DNA from: Bolinopsis microptera
Taxonomy: Eukaryota > Ctenophora > Tentaculata > Lobata > Bolinopsidae
NCBI RefSeq assembly: GCF_026151205.1
Contig: NC_087082.1
Location: 13,239,865-13,303,864, forward strand
DNA: 64,000 nucleotides
Reading direction: 5' to 3'
How positions within the stretch are numbered: the stretch's first letter is position 1; each line of letters opens with the position of its first letter. Below the pieces are notes generated by a model. It worked only from the letters and a program-made list of their open reading frames with translations. It did no database searches and was not told the origin of the DNA. Both the position numbers and the translations under genes were made by a program. Below, piece after piece: positions 51,832-64,000 of the stretch.

Positions 51832-54526
51832 GGGGAGATACACCAAAAACGTTTTTGCTCCGAACATCGATTTTATTTTATATTATGGTTAAATAGACAA
51901 AAAGAATAAGATTGCAAACCTTCAAAATTTTCTAAAAATATTCCCTCATCGAGAAAAAAAATATTTTTCTTTTTCGAAAATTTTTAAAATTTTGATAAGT
52001 CTGTCACTGTGATACCGATAGTTCGGCCATTTTAAAAGTTTTTTAGCTGATTTTTTTACTGAACATTACTTACAATCCGTACAAGAAGCCATTGAAAGGA
52101 TTATATAATTCTTCCAAGCAGAGTTACTGGCTTTACTCCACCTCTGTATCCACCTCTCCAAGAACTTTTACGAAGCTACTGAGCTCCACATCTGTATCGA
52201 CAGCAAAGCAGTTCTTCTTGCCTTATCGGGCACTATAACCCGATCCCACCTCATCCTAGACACTCTAGGAGCCTTCAACGCACTTAGCAGGACGCTATCC
52301 GTCACCCTCCACTGGGTACCGGCGCATAGTGGAATTAAAGGCAATGATCTCGCAGATTCTCTGGCAAACAAAGGATCCGACTCTCCTCCCATTGGACCGC
52401 CTCCTTTTGCCCCTTACACTCACTCCTCTCTCTCTAATATTTTAGACAGTTACTTTTCTCGACTTCACTATATTCGTTTATTACTCTTCAGATCCTCCAC
52501 TGATTTTCACCAATCCAACATTATTAGTTTCTTTGACAGACACCTTGACGTTAAACGACATAATAGAGACAATATCAGAATTCTTACCCATCTATTCACA
52601 GGATGCAGTTATCTCAGATATTTCCAAAACAAGATTGGCAACGAACCCAACAGCATATGCAAAAAGTGTGATGAAGACAAGGAAACTACAGCACACTACC
52701 TCACAAGCTGTCCAGCATTCTCCATACACAGGAAATACTACCTTGGTAACTATACCATCAGAGAGGACACCTTCCATCAAACCTTCTCTATCAGTAACAT
52801 AGTGGGGTTCGCTAGAGCTACCAAGTATCTAGATTTCTATGAACCCCCTTAGTCTCTTTCTCTTAGCCATAGCTGACGTAATTGTCCCTCTACCACAATC
52901 ACCCTCCCCTCCCCAGATCGTGTTCAGACTTGCAGCAGGTCCTGCTACCCAGCCAGTTCTAAGGGCTCAATAGTCCACTGGACGGCTCTCGTAGCTTGAC
53001 TTAATGCTTGTCTCTCTCTCCCCCCCCCCCCCCCCCACCCCTTTTTTTCTTCTTTGCTGATTGTGGAAGGGACAACCACGTTACATACTCAGTCTCCTTT
53101 TATTTCTCATTCACATGATTCAGTGACCTCCCCAGCCCTCTATATCTTTAACATGATACCTCCCAGGACCATAGTATTCCATACCAGACATTTCTTTAAC
53201 TCCTCGTTACAGCAAGACTAATACAACACGGAGAAGAAAAGAAATAGAGACAAGAATACGACAGCCATGGACTCTTACAAAAGACTAACAGAAGGAACAT
53301 CCCGGTTTGATCCTTCTGAACTATGCATCTTATATCGGTATAGTATTGGTATCTATTTATTACCTATTGTTATTTTTTATCTTTGCTAGTTAATCAGGTT
53401 TTTGGGTACCGGGCCATCCTGTTTACCTTGCTATGGGCCGTTCCCCTGGCTTCTGCAGGTCTAGTTTACCCATATATATATATATAATTGAACGATAAAT
53501 GACGAAGTTACAGACCAAACAAGGTCGAAAAAATACAAATTGAAATGTTTCCCACTTCTAAAGTTGTACATTTCACCAATCACCCGGGTCAGCAGATATC
53601 GCTTCAAAAATTCTTGTGAGTGTAGCTGATGATCATATCAAACTTTTTGGAGTAGGATTTCTCTCAGATTTGAGTTTTAAGCTATGCAATGTGGCCTCAA
53701 ACGACTTAGTAAAATTCATCGTAAAAAAGGGCAAAAAAAGGCAGATTTAAGGCTTAAAATGCCTATAACTCAAAAAGTATCAGTTTTTTTGAAATCATTT
53801 TTAGCTCGAACACAAGGGTCCCCCCTTGTATAAATTTTGTACAAATTGTACACATTTTTTTACAAATTTTGTGTCTTTAAATATTATAAATGTCGTACTA
53901 AAAGATTCGTCTTACCAAGCTGATTACGATCCTGTAGAAATTATTTCAAAAAAACTGATACTTTTTGAGTTATAGGCATTTTAAGCCTTAAATCTGCCTT
54001 TTTTGCCCTTTTTTACGATGAATTTTACTAAGTCGTTTGAGGCCACATTGCATAGCTTAAAACTCAAATCTGAGAGAAATCCTACTCCAAAAAGTTTGAT
54101 ATGATCATCAGCTACACTCACAAGAATTTTTAAAGCGATATCTGCTGACCCGGGTGATTGGTGAAATGTACAACTTTAGAAGTGGGAAAAATTTCAATTT
54201 TTATTTTTTCGACCTTGTTTGGTCTGTAACTTCGTCATTTATCGTTCAATTATATAATCCTTTCAATGACTTCTTGTACGGATTGTAAGTAATGTTCAGT
54301 AAAACAATCAGCTAAAAAACTTTTAAAATGGCCGAACTATCGGTATTACAGTGACAGACTTCTCAAAATTTTTAAAATTTTCGAAAAAGAAAAATTTTTT
54401 TTTTCTCGATGAGGGAATATTTTAAGAAAATTTTGAAAGTGTGCAATCTTATTCTTTTTGTCTATTTAACCATAATATAAAATAAAATCGATGTTCGGAG
54501 CAAAAACGTTTTTGGTGTATCTCCCC
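51832..54526. mobile_element. TTAA-flanked fold-back element, with a nested LINE in its left arm
   Basis: The outer ends are GGGGAGATACACCAAAAACG and its reverse complement, flanked by TTAA at 51828-51831 and 54527-54530. The arms are about 51832-52110 plus 53481-53815 (left) and about 53938-54526 (right), long and nearly identical, with a loop of about 120 bp. The left arm is split by a LINE; the right arm keeps the uninterrupted sequence. TTAA duplication points to piggyBac/Kolobok-type mobilisation. No transposase frame. Confidence 0.85.
52111..53480 (+). mobile_element. 5'-truncated LINE 3' end with RNase H domain and CCHC motif, intact frame
   Basis: From the first bases of the insertion a frame runs without interruption to TAG near 52851. 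It encodes an RNase H domain with FQAELLALL (Glu), HICIDSKAVLLAL (Asp) and HWVPAHSGIKGNDLADSLAN (His/Asp), then a linker and CKKCDEDKETTAHYLTSCP, the C-terminal CCHC block of I/R1/Jockey-type LINEs. The 3' UTR has a C tract near 53020 and ends in (TA)n. The target duplication TATATAATT lies at 52102-52110 and 53481-53489. No start codon or RT remains, so the copy is dead on arrival, but the unbroken frame suggests recent insertion. Confidence 0.85.
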
Positions 54527-54530
54527 TTAA

Positions 54531-57003
54531 CCACCCAATTAAATAATGAATAAGCTAGTACTGTACTATAGCTCCATTTTACCCTAGAACAGGGCAGAAT
54601 GTGTTTACTATATAGTTGACGAGGGTCGAGGACAGCAATTCACGTACTCTTATAGTTCGACACAAATTCTAGTTCGACAACTTAAGTTCGTCAGAAATCA
54701 CCCCTTTCGAAGTTACGGTACGTGTGGAACTACAGTCCAGGTAGCGTACTCTATGACTATAATTCAACAAATAGTATCTGCTTGTGATTCAATAGCTATT
54801 ACTGGGTCCTTATCAATATCATAGGATAACAGTGTTCAATGACAGGTGCACGGGATCATAAATTTCAAAACGTTTGGGTTATTAAAAAAAGTATTTTCTG
54901 ACATCAAGCAACCAGCGGTAGGAAATTTAAAAACCATTCAGTATCGTTTTAATTTTCCTGTTTGCCACTCAGTTCCGGTCTAGCAAACAGGAAAATAGAT
55001 TGATATCGTTTGTGTTTATATCTAAAAAGATGTGTATAGATCTAAAAAGTACGAGTTACCTGGGACACCATGACGATAGCCGCTTAGTGCAGTAAATTTT
55101 GCTCACTGACAATTATCCACATTACACATATTATTAGTTAAACAGCATGCGATTAAAGTGGAAAGGAAATAAAATTAAAAATTGCCAATGTGATATCAAT
55201 GAGGACCGATTTTCGTGTTCTTTCGCGATCCCATATTGGCAAGCACTTAAAAGCACTGGTGGCGGTGCTACTCATATTAAACTACTTAACTGTTGCTGCA
55301 CGCTATTGGATCACATTTGATTGGGATAACAAGCTCTCGTGGTATATAGGCCTCTCTTTTAGTCTTGCTGTCTCTTCCAACCGGATATTATCCAACTATC
55401 AGTATCGGTATATAGGCCCAATCCCATGAAGGTACAATAGTTTTATTGAACATCATGTCCTCTACTGTTACCTTAATTACTTCTGGCTCACGGAATGTTG
55501 TCAAATTTCATATATGACTCAAAATTGTTCGATAAAAAACTAAATTGAAAGATAATCTGAATTACAAAATTTATCTTTATAAATATCTTTTAATTCATCC
55601 AGTCGAAGTTCTTTTGTCGAACATTTGTCAGCAAAGCAGACAAATGTCATGTCAAAAATCAAAATATAATATTATTATCGAGAACTTCAGTTCGATTAAG
55701 ATCAGAGAAATTAGCCACGTAGCAAAAGACAATACAACAGGTGTAAAAAGCTTCTTCTAGCGACAGTACTAGCGACAACAAAAAGCTTTTTGATGAGAAC
55801 ATATACACATTAGCGCTCATCAAGCTAAATAACGCCCTTGAATTTGCAATCCATATTAATCACCACATGAAAATTTTCTCATGGCTAATGAAGTGATTGC
55901 GTGTGCTGCTCAGTGCTAAGACGGTAAAATACATTTGCACATGGTCCACGTACTAAGTACTTATGTTTCATCGTAGAGCGTACTTCGTCTTCACTTCATA
56001 GGTATGCATATGGACACCAGGAAGAACTGAACTTAACATTGGTCTTTAAAAACACATTCCAACTCGAGTCGTTTCGTCCCATAAGTTTGTGATAAATCAT
56101 GCTTGTAGAGTGAAATGCGTTTTGAAATGGGCACTAGGGGACTCGATGGGCGTGACTACCATCATAAATCATTCCTCGAATTCAAAAATTACTAATTACA
56201 GTTACACGATCTCCAAATAATAGATTTGCTCGATGTTTTTAGAAATGTCCCATCCTTGAAACTGTATAAAATTGCAGGGTTTGATTGTACAGGAGCCATA
56301 TTTCCGTTAACACATTTTATACAATCAATGCTCGTTGGTCGATCTAAGATTAGATTTATCCTATTATTTTCATTTATTTAATACGAATCACCAGTAAATT
56401 ATCATTTAACATTAACGTTTAATTTAGTCAACTTCGCAAAATCAATTGGTGATGTTTAGATCTGAGAAGAAGTACTGTAAAACTAAATCACCCTTAGTAC
56501 CCTTGCCACCAGTGGTACTAATATCGTGTACATAACACAATATCAAGTCTTCTCAACAAACGTGCTTCAAGTCCTCATTTTCAGTGATTGCTGTAAAACT
56601 AACTTGAACTTTGAAGTATAAGAGTTGTTGAACTTTGAAGTATAAGAGTTGTGAACTGTGAACGGCAGTACGCAGGTCCAAAGCGTACATCTGACAAACG
56701 AATCTATGATTGAAAAAGATGTAAATCAGTCATGGTTTTGTTGACTGTATTGCAGAATACTGATTTTCAAGTCCTCTCTCCGTTGGTTGAATCGTAAAGT
56801 TCATTTTCAGTTCCACTTTCACTGCTATGGTTTCTCCTCTTTCCCAGAAGGGGTGAAGTTGCTGAGGTGTATTCTGATTTTGCTCCAATTACTTCCCTCA
56901 TGTAAGGCTGAAAGAACATTTACTGTTATACTCACTGCTCTATTAACATTAAGTTTAACATTTAATAGATAGCTGCGGTTAAATGTATTTCAAACTGTGT
57001 TTA
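54531..57003. other. Intergenic region without recognised gene
   Basis: AT-rich. A 25-bp segment (GAACTTTGAAGTATAAGAGT...) is tandemly duplicated near 56610-56655. Several frames of 60-80 codons exist but none has family features or supporting splice structure. Confidence 0.4.
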
Positions 57004-60000
57004 TCATTTGTAATTCTCAACAGATTCTTTCATTTCATTTACCTTGTCATAAGCTGATATGACGAATATGGTGTTGATGAGACCATGAAGACAAAGAGAG
57101 AACCCGAAGATGGTGGCTATAGAGTTGTAGGACATGTAATCGTACAAAATACCTCCCACCGCGTTACCTGCACCCTGTTGGGACATGTCACATGAAATGT
57201 AGCACGTGGTCTCTTATACTTCGGTACGTGGGTTTAACATTGATCTTATAACGGAGGCACTTAATCTTACGTTCAGGAACTAATTTTATAATTAAGCGCA
57301 TGAGTTTATGTGACCAATCATTCATGCGGTAAGTTTTAGATTAAATTAGACCAAATGTTGAAGAATTGTGGTCGATTGAATCAGATAATCAGGAATCAGC
57401 TCATAATTGATAGAGGGTGTTTCAAAAGTCTGGAAAGTATGATCTTATTAACGATTAAATGTATTATACTCATATAGCTCAGACCATACGACATCATATT
57501 AAACTCCGGCCTTACCTCACCCAAAGAGAAAGTAACAAGGAAGATTGAGGTGATGTAAGCAGAGTAGTCGGTATCTCTGTCAGGTTGGATTCCTCGCCAC
57601 ATGGCTGTCAGTGATCTCAGACCTGGTCCACAGGCCACTCCGAACCCAGAGGCTGTGTAAGTGAGATATTTTAACCATGAAGCTGTTTTAACGATGTTGT
57701 AGTGCGATGTTATATGCAGTCTTAAATTATAACAAAACCTAAATTAGGACATCATTCGAGTTTAAGATTATTTCACTCGAATGATTTGAATATTTTTATT
57801 ATTGAAGCAATGCTGGATGTTTTTTAAAGTGACCATTTTGGTTTTTACAGTAATTAATGCAAAGTGTACAACTACCAACTTACAGCTGATTGCGAACCCA
57901 ATGAGGATCCAATTGTAGGAGGGAGTGAAAGGGAGGAAGAACGCGGGACCAATCAGTAGATTACCGAACGCTTGGATGAAGGGACATATTGCAAAGACCC
58001 AAAGTGCCAATTTTTTGAACCTGGAACGAAATTTATCGTTTGCAGAATAAATATGTATAATCTTGATTTGCGTGACAACATGAAATCTTTGGTACTTTAA
58101 CGCTGATACCCAAATTCAAACATCATAGATTGAAATGCAGCAAGAAAGCTTTAACTTTGTAGCTTGTGGTATAACAGTAACTAACCTGGGGATATCAGTA
58201 AGGAAGCCTGATAAGATAACAAACACTAAGTATCCTACTGCGTCCACTAGAAACAGGACTCCCGCCGAAACTGATCCCTTGTCAAAGGCATCGTCAATAT
58301 AGGGTGCTGTAATTATGATATCTAGATTAGCTTTAGAATATCACAACGAAGTTCTGCTATATGGATTCTTTGTAAACAAATAGAGATGATGGAATGATAT
58401 TTCACATAAAAGGTGAAAAATGGTACACAAAAAGAACCGATGAGAAAAGAACCGAACAGATAATTTAAGTAATTTCAGGTATTTTAGTATCAGTGACAAA
58501 CCTGTTATAGTTAAAGGTAGATTAGTAACAAAAGATCCGTAGAAGGGTAAGAAAAGAGTTAGAACAATTTGCCAGTAACTGAAAGTAGTTAGTTTCAGAA
58601 ATTTAAGCTTCAGATCAACGTTCAAATTTTATTGTCAATCTTTCGCAGCTCGGCGTCGCCCAATGGTGCATGATCGCGCTAAAACGTTCAAATGATGTTA
58701 AAAAATGATCTTAAATTTATAGATGATTTAAGTTACGCTTTATGAAAGCTTAACAATTAACTGTATTGTCTTTTAACCTCAAAACTTTCAAAAATCCCCC
58801 ACTGCTGTTACATTCTTCTGAGCCAGAGTTTGGTCTAGAATAGGTTCTCCTTTTGAACTTAACGTTCAACTCTCGTGAAACTTGTCCCACAAACCACATA
58901 AAAACCACCGTTGCCAGGCACATTGGTAGTAGACACGTTGTGGAAAACTTCCCTGTCCTGCAAAAATATCTTAAACACAAAGAAATGTCTGAATCTCAGT
59001 TGAATTATCAAAATAGCCAGCGCAGTGAACTTGAACTATCAATAACATATTCTTACTAATACTATATAGCTAAAAATTTATTTACCATGTGTATAGAGCT
59101 CCTCCTAGAATTGGTCCTATCAAACAGCCGACGTTAATAGCGGTTTCAATGGCCGCTGAAAATGAGAATTTAATGATAGATTTCAGTTATGATCTAGCAA
59201 TTATAAACTTTTCAACATTTATGCTTTGAAAACTATTACAATTACATACTACGCACAATTGAAGTAAAATTGATTTAGCTTGCTATGTTCAATATTAATC
59301 GGTGACTTACCGCTAAAGGCACCTATTCTACCAGGAAATTTCCTTACAAGAGTTGTGCTAAGAATATTCTCGAAAACCCCTGCTGAGAAACCAGCCAGTG
59401 CTCTCAACGATATCCCCACGCCTGGAAGCTGCAAGGAAATTTCAATGTGGTTATAACTTCCTAAGAAATAGTAGTAGTATTAATAATAAACATTAAATCT
59501 AAACACGCGATGTGGTGACATTAGAATCTAAACATAAGACTAAATTTGAGTCACAAATCTGCGGAACGATGTGCAATGGATTTTAACAGAGGCCTACCTT
59601 GAATGAAGTTGCCATTATTATATCCGACACAAATTGGGCTACCTCATTCAAGTTCAATTGTTAATCATATGATAGTTTACAAAAGACTTGATTGGATAGT
59701 AAATCTCACTCACCAAATATCGAGGTAACCCGATAATGAAGGAGAATGCGATCCCAGATATTAGAAAAATGAAATACGATACGACCATTATCAAATTTGA
59801 ATCCAGACAGTCGTCTAATTTTGGGGACACGATGCACGACAAAATGTACGTAAACCTGAGGATGAGCTTGGTTACTCGGCGCTAACGATGATCGTTCGTA
59901 ATTGGATCGACTTAGCTGATTGAATTAAAGTTATACATTTCTTTTTGCAATGTAACCAACAATTTTTAAATAAAAAGAACAGTAAATTTAAATTGATATA

Positions 60001-60319
60001 TACATAAAACCTATTAATTCTTTGCGAATGAGTTCAAGAACCTAACAGAATAAACAAAAGGCACAGTGATTTTCAACCATGCCGAAACCCAACAAATATT
60101 TTGATTAGTCCCACAATTTAAATTAGTTGTAATATCTAACGTTGAAGATGATATGATGATGGCAGATGTGCTCTCCGGAATGCCATAATCTTGTCTGAGA
60201 ATGACTGGCATGTATGTGGAGGGCATGGTCTGGAACAGGAATGTAATCCCAAGAAGTATGAGTCCAGGCGTTGCGTCCAGTACTTCCCGTAACATCCTCC
60301 TTTTCAGGGTTCTAGTATC
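57004..60319 (-). CDS. SLC18B1-like: MFS transporter, SLC18B1-like (N-terminal exon not found)
   Basis: Eleven minus-strand exons have matching phases: 60319-60141, 59855-59714, 59642-59598, 59428-59311, 59155-59086, 58957-58778, 58578-58502, 58306-58186, 58020-57884, 57652-57516, 57174-57004. They total 1,377 nt (458 residues plus stop). The product is a multi-span carrier of the major facilitator superfamily. The stretch LRALAGFSAGVFENILSTTL, FPGRIGAF, INVGCLIGPILGGALYTWTG matches the TM4-TM5 region of SLC18B1 (G-x-x-x-G-P-x-x-G-G-x-L-Y). The C-terminal half has VGYLVFVILSGFLTDIPR and GNAVGGILYDYMSYNSIATI. Vertebrate SLC18B1 moves polyamines into vesicles; substrate here is unproven. Exon 1 as listed opens in phase 0 with DTRTLKRRMLREVLDATPG after an acceptor, so a first coding exon lies upstream, possibly beyond the window. 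A non-consensus acceptor (ATGAG) precedes the 45-bp third exon. Confidence 0.78.
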
Positions 60320-60689
60320 CTGCTCATATCAACAATTAAAACTGGAAACATGTTCGAAAAATTGTAAAACTAAGCAAAGGCTTTTAATTCACGAAAAGCG
60401 TTTTTATTTCTTAAATCACTTTTAGGCAAGAAAATAGGAATTTTGTGTTTCAGCGTTGGGAGTCGGAACTGATGCTAGTATTTCAAAACATGATTTTTAG
60501 CTTTCACGAAGAGAAGTTTGGGAGCAAAATAACACAATTATGCATATGACACCATCTGAAAACACCAATGTGCAAGAGCAAGAAAATTGTCTAATCGCAA
60601 CTTATTCATCATAAAAACTGAAATAGGATCATCTATTTGCTTCCTATGTGATATGCAGTGGCTTGAGTGGTAAGTGGCTGGGCTATGAC

Positions 60690-61575
60690 AAGGATGGTAA
60701 ATGCGTTTTGGGGAGACTACGCGTAGGTACTACGCATACGTATTTCCCGATGATAAATTACGTATTTCAAATTAAGTTGCAGTAACGCGCGAACATCTAT
60801 ATATAAATATTACATTATAGTATATGGAATCGTGGCTTAATTGGTTAATACGCTAGCTCCATATCAGCAGATTGCGAGTTCGAGACTCGGAACACGGAAA
60901 GGATAATTTTTTCCCATACTTTTTGGCAATTATGAATAACTAATGAATAACTAAAAATACCTCTGTAATATAACTAGCAAGGTGAAATGAAATCGTCATC
61001 CGGCCGAAAAATTTATTATAGCCGTTTTAAAAGTTTATTATAGCCGTTTTTTCTTTCCAGGCTGGATTCCTAGTCACTTTTTAAACTTATGCCACTGGGA
61101 AGTCCGTGTTAATCCGGTAACCGGTTTCAAAATTCAAGCAAGAGAGACTTGTGATCTTAGTCTGCGAATATTGTAATAGATAAAAATGCACTGGAACTGG
61201 GTCTCGGTTGAAAGTCTATTCCTCGAGGGAGGCATAACTGCTTTATAACCTGAGAAGCTCTGCTCTGCAGCAGACTGACTGATTGGTTGGTTCAGCATAA
61301 GAATAGCAAGTCGCTGCAGCGTTTTCATTCGAGCACCGTGAAGTCTCCAAAACGACTGTCAGTATTGCTATATTAATATACCACTGCACACTGGGCCAGC
61401 GACGCACGCGCAAATATCACTAATCTGTAATCACGTATTTCGAAAGAGATACGCGCGTATTTTGAAAAATTTTACCATCAAAGAATTTAAGCGCCAAATT
61501 TTGCCGTATTTCACGTATTTCTTAGAATTTTTGAATACGGCGTATTTACAGGCGATTTTTTGACGTATTTACCAT
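60690..61575 (-). mobile_element. hAT-family transposon relic
   Basis: The minus-strand frame 61328-61134 reads SQSAAEQSFSGYKAVMPPSR and on to RNRLSTETQFQCIFIYYNIR. This resembles the C-terminal dimerisation block of hAT transposases (S-x-x-E-R-x-F-S, then R-x-R-L). Diverged inverted ends GATGGTAAATGCGT (near 60697) and ACGTATTTACCATC (near 61562) may mark its borders, but no target duplication was seen. The rest of the transposase is missing. Confidence 0.4.
60824..60897 (+). repeat. tRNA-like sequence (pseudo-tRNA or SINE head)
   Basis: An A-box-like TGGCTTAATTGG and a B-box-like GAGTTCGAGACTC lie at tRNA spacing. The T arm pairs at four of five positions, but the acceptor and D stems do not pair. 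It is therefore a tRNA-derived repeat rather than a working tRNA gene. Confidence 0.4.
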
Positions 61576-63480
61576 CGATGGATTAATCACGAGTCATTAT
61601 TTCTGTCTACTTTCAACAATTATTGATAATTCGACTTGTTTCACAAGTTTTAGCAATGCGAAAATTTCTAAACTTGATTATCTCTAATAAGGAAATTTAC
61701 ATCTGAGACAAAATTTTTGAATCTAAAATTGAAAGGTTTGACACCGGTAAAATGTCGACCGGGAAAATGTGATGGGTTTTGAGCAATTTCGCCATATTTT
61801 TCCCGAACCATATTTTAACCGGTCGTTAAAGGGATCATCAAGTGTCCCCGACTTAATCGTCAAAACATTTCACATATACTATCACATAGAAACACTAATA
61901 TAAGAATAGGGCTCGGAATTCCCAGATTCGTAACTTAATTATGTCGCGTGAAATCGATACTGGAATATCGCCCTATTTTGTTGGATTGCGGCTAACTGTC
62001 AGACACCGCAATAGAAACAGTGTTAAAATACACATTTTTATTCATGTGCTGTGGCGCCAATTTAATTGATAAAATCTTCAAATTAACGACACTTGATAGA
62101 TTTGAATTGACTTTTATCTTTCGAAAATTGTGGTTGTATAATGTGCATAATATACACAAGCGTCAAATAATTGTCTTATAAATTTCCTAGTAAAAGCTCT
62201 TACGGGCATTTTCTGCTCGATACGCTAGGGACTCCACATACATCTTTCTAGACGTACTTTTGACCGTAGAATCGATTAAACGTGGTTTTGAAATGATAAG
62301 TCTGAGTTTCCCCAGGTAAAATCGCAAAAACTGATTTTTGGGCCAAAAATATGCCAAAAAACCATGTTTTTTGAATTTTTGAGCAAGTTAATTTCGTTGG
62401 CATATCAGCAAAATGTGCATGAAGATAGCTGATACACAGCCGCACATGATGGCATTAAAATTAAGCTATTATTCCAGGATTTCGTGCTACATTCAAGTTC
62501 CATGAAGTGAGCTGCCTTTAATTGCTTGTAGGAACTAGATTAATCGCTGTACACCAAATTTAGGAAGATATGTGAAATATAATGGTTTATACCTGATGGT
62601 AATCTTGTCGGTTCAAAAACATAACCAACAGAAAACTTGTTATGGACGATTAAAATCAGGTGTTTTTACACATGTCGTATATGCTATCCTGTCACCTAGC
62701 CGCAACTTGGAAAAATGTAATTGATATGCCCCATATTATCTCAGCTTGTGAAGCAATTACGACGGAGCTATTTTGGGATTGCGGCAGAATTACCAAGCCT
62801 AGCTCACTACCCAAGTTTCGAGTATTTTTGAAGAATTCGCAAATTTACACTTCATGATCTCGTCGCAATAATCCCGAGTAAGGTATAAGGACAGCTGTGC
62901 TCATCATATTTGGTCTCAACATTCCTCCTTATCTGCTTACTTGTATCAAGATAATATATATCTGTATCAAGATATATATCTGTAGTCTCGTGCGAACGTA
63001 GTATTTAAACTGTGCTACACTTCAGTCTGTTACTATGATCTGTGATAAATTTAAATTAAATTAAAATTTGTAAATGTTCAAGTAAAAGAAGGCTGTTATA
63101 AATGAGAATTTCACTGTAGTTTGCTTGCATCAAGATACCTTACTAGCTTGCATCAATATTAAACTTATAGTATGGTAGTAGTATGCTGTTATATGGTAGA
63201 TCTAAATGAACTCTACTACACTTCAATCTGTTACTGATCCGTATAAGTTTTAAAAGGAATTTAAAGTATACAGCTGTCGAAATGGAAACTCGTTACTGGA
63301 CTGGAGTGGAATAAAGGCAGCGATCTCGCTGCCCGGGTGGTCAGCAACTCTGATGACCCGATAGAGGATTCTATGAAGCACACCAAAGTAACCAAAGTAA
63401 ATATACGAACTGAACTCATCTGACCGATATGGTGCGCAAATTTCTTTAAAACCTCTACATTACTTTTTCTTATTCATGTC
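61576..63480. other. AT-rich region without recognised feature
   Basis: Could contain upstream exons or introns of the minus-strand transporter, but none was found with a matching phase. Short frames only. Confidence 0.35.
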
Positions 63481-63559
63481 ATCTTTAACATTGAATTAGA
63501 ATTTTGAACTTGAATATACCTGCTGAACTACTTTCGATGAGTCTAAATGCCTGAAAAAC

Positions 63560-63680
63560 AATTAAGGGGTATAATAGTAAAGGGGGTATAAAAGTAAAAG
63601 GGGTAAATAGTAAAGGGGGTAAATAATAAAGGGGTAAATAGTAAAGAGGGTAAATAGTAAAGGGGGTAAATAGTATTGTG
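63560..63680 (-). repeat. G-rich minisatellite, unit close to TAAAGGGGGTAAATAG
   Basis: About seven degenerate units of 15-17 bp. The minus-strand frames here (TPFTIYPLYYLPL repeats) are translations of the repeat. Immediately right, at about 63735-63780, TACGGTAAATCGGGGTTTTG resembles a Tigger/pogo-type transposon end; a shorter CAGTAAAACCCCG occurs at 47273. Confidence 0.7.
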
Positions 63681-64000
63681 AAAATAAGAGGCACGGTCAT
63701 GCTTGCCAGCATTGTGATACCGTACACCCCGATATTCCATTCCCAAAACTGTACGGTAAATCGGGGTTTTGCTGTATTTAAAGAGAACTGAGGTAAAATT
63801 AAATGGATACCAAATCAAATTCAAATCAAAATTCCAGTCATTTCTTAGACTTAGAGATAGTGGGATGAAATAAACTTATAAACAGAATGGAATTTTATCG
63901 GTAGGGATCAAAGTTTTCTTCAACCTATCGGGCTTATTATTTCCATGGTAACAGTTGCGGTTCAAAGATAATGGAAAATTGAATAAACGCACAAGGATAA

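Noticed and set aside
55190-55429. 79-codon frame with hydrophobic segments
   Set aside because: Hydrophobic stretches arise easily in AT-rich DNA; no homologous pattern or splice partners seen.
60824-60897. Functional tRNA gene
   Set aside because: Acceptor and D stems do not pair; only box A and box B are recognisable.
63485-63824. Minus-strand frames with repeated TPFTIYPLYYLP
   Set aside because: Direct translation of the G-rich minisatellite and the adjacent transposon end.

Overview
The window looks like nuclear DNA of an invertebrate animal. It is AT-rich, its genes have spliced exons with GT/AG borders, and the recognisable families are metazoan: THOC6, a rhotekin-like Rho effector, thrombospondin type-1 repeats joined to an F-type lectin domain, class A GPCRs, von Willebrand C-like repeats and an SLC18B1-like transporter. 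A cnidarian is plausible, but the sequence does not prove any phylum. I assembled exons by hand from splice borders and reading phase; no transcript evidence was available.

Layout. 1-2.4 kb: last three visible exons of THOC6 (+), with a Transib-like transposon in an intron. 3.0-3.9 kb: single-exon GLYAT-like acyltransferase (+). 4.5-5.6 kb: BTB/POZ gene with a frameshift (+). 5.7-8.0 kb: two hairpin-plus-minisatellite copies on either side of a LINE ORF1 relic. 8.6-9.5 kb: broken GPCR (+). 9.95-13.2 kb: decayed fold-back element split by an RTE-type LINE. 13.8-41.7 kb: one rhotekin-like gene (+) with 17 inferred exons and 914 codons. A single 20.9-kb intron at the end of its PH domain is almost entirely satellite DNA (185-bp satellite A, 243-bp satellite B) plus two LINEs and a hAT MITE. 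43.1-44.5 kb: second GPCR, apparently decayed (-). 46.7-48.4 kb: secreted TSP1/F-lectin protein (+). 49.7-51.4 kb: two small secreted-protein genes (-). 51.8-54.5 kb: TTAA-flanked fold-back element with a nested RNase H LINE. 57.0-60.3 kb: 11 exons of an SLC18B1-like MFS transporter (-), whose N-terminal exon was not found. 60.7-64 kb: a hAT relic, a tRNA-like sequence and a minisatellite.

The genes do not form one pathway. They are ordinary dispersed animal genes in a repeat-rich region. The most notable structures are the Transib-like element with RAG-RSS-like ends (CACAGTG heptamers, 5-bp target duplication, end spacings 10 bp apart), the satellite-filled intron, and the nested insertions whose order of arrival can be read from target duplications and an intact second arm. 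Satellite A at 16.7-22.1 kb lies in the opposite orientation to the later arrays and carries dense small indels, so assembly or read error there is a real possibility.
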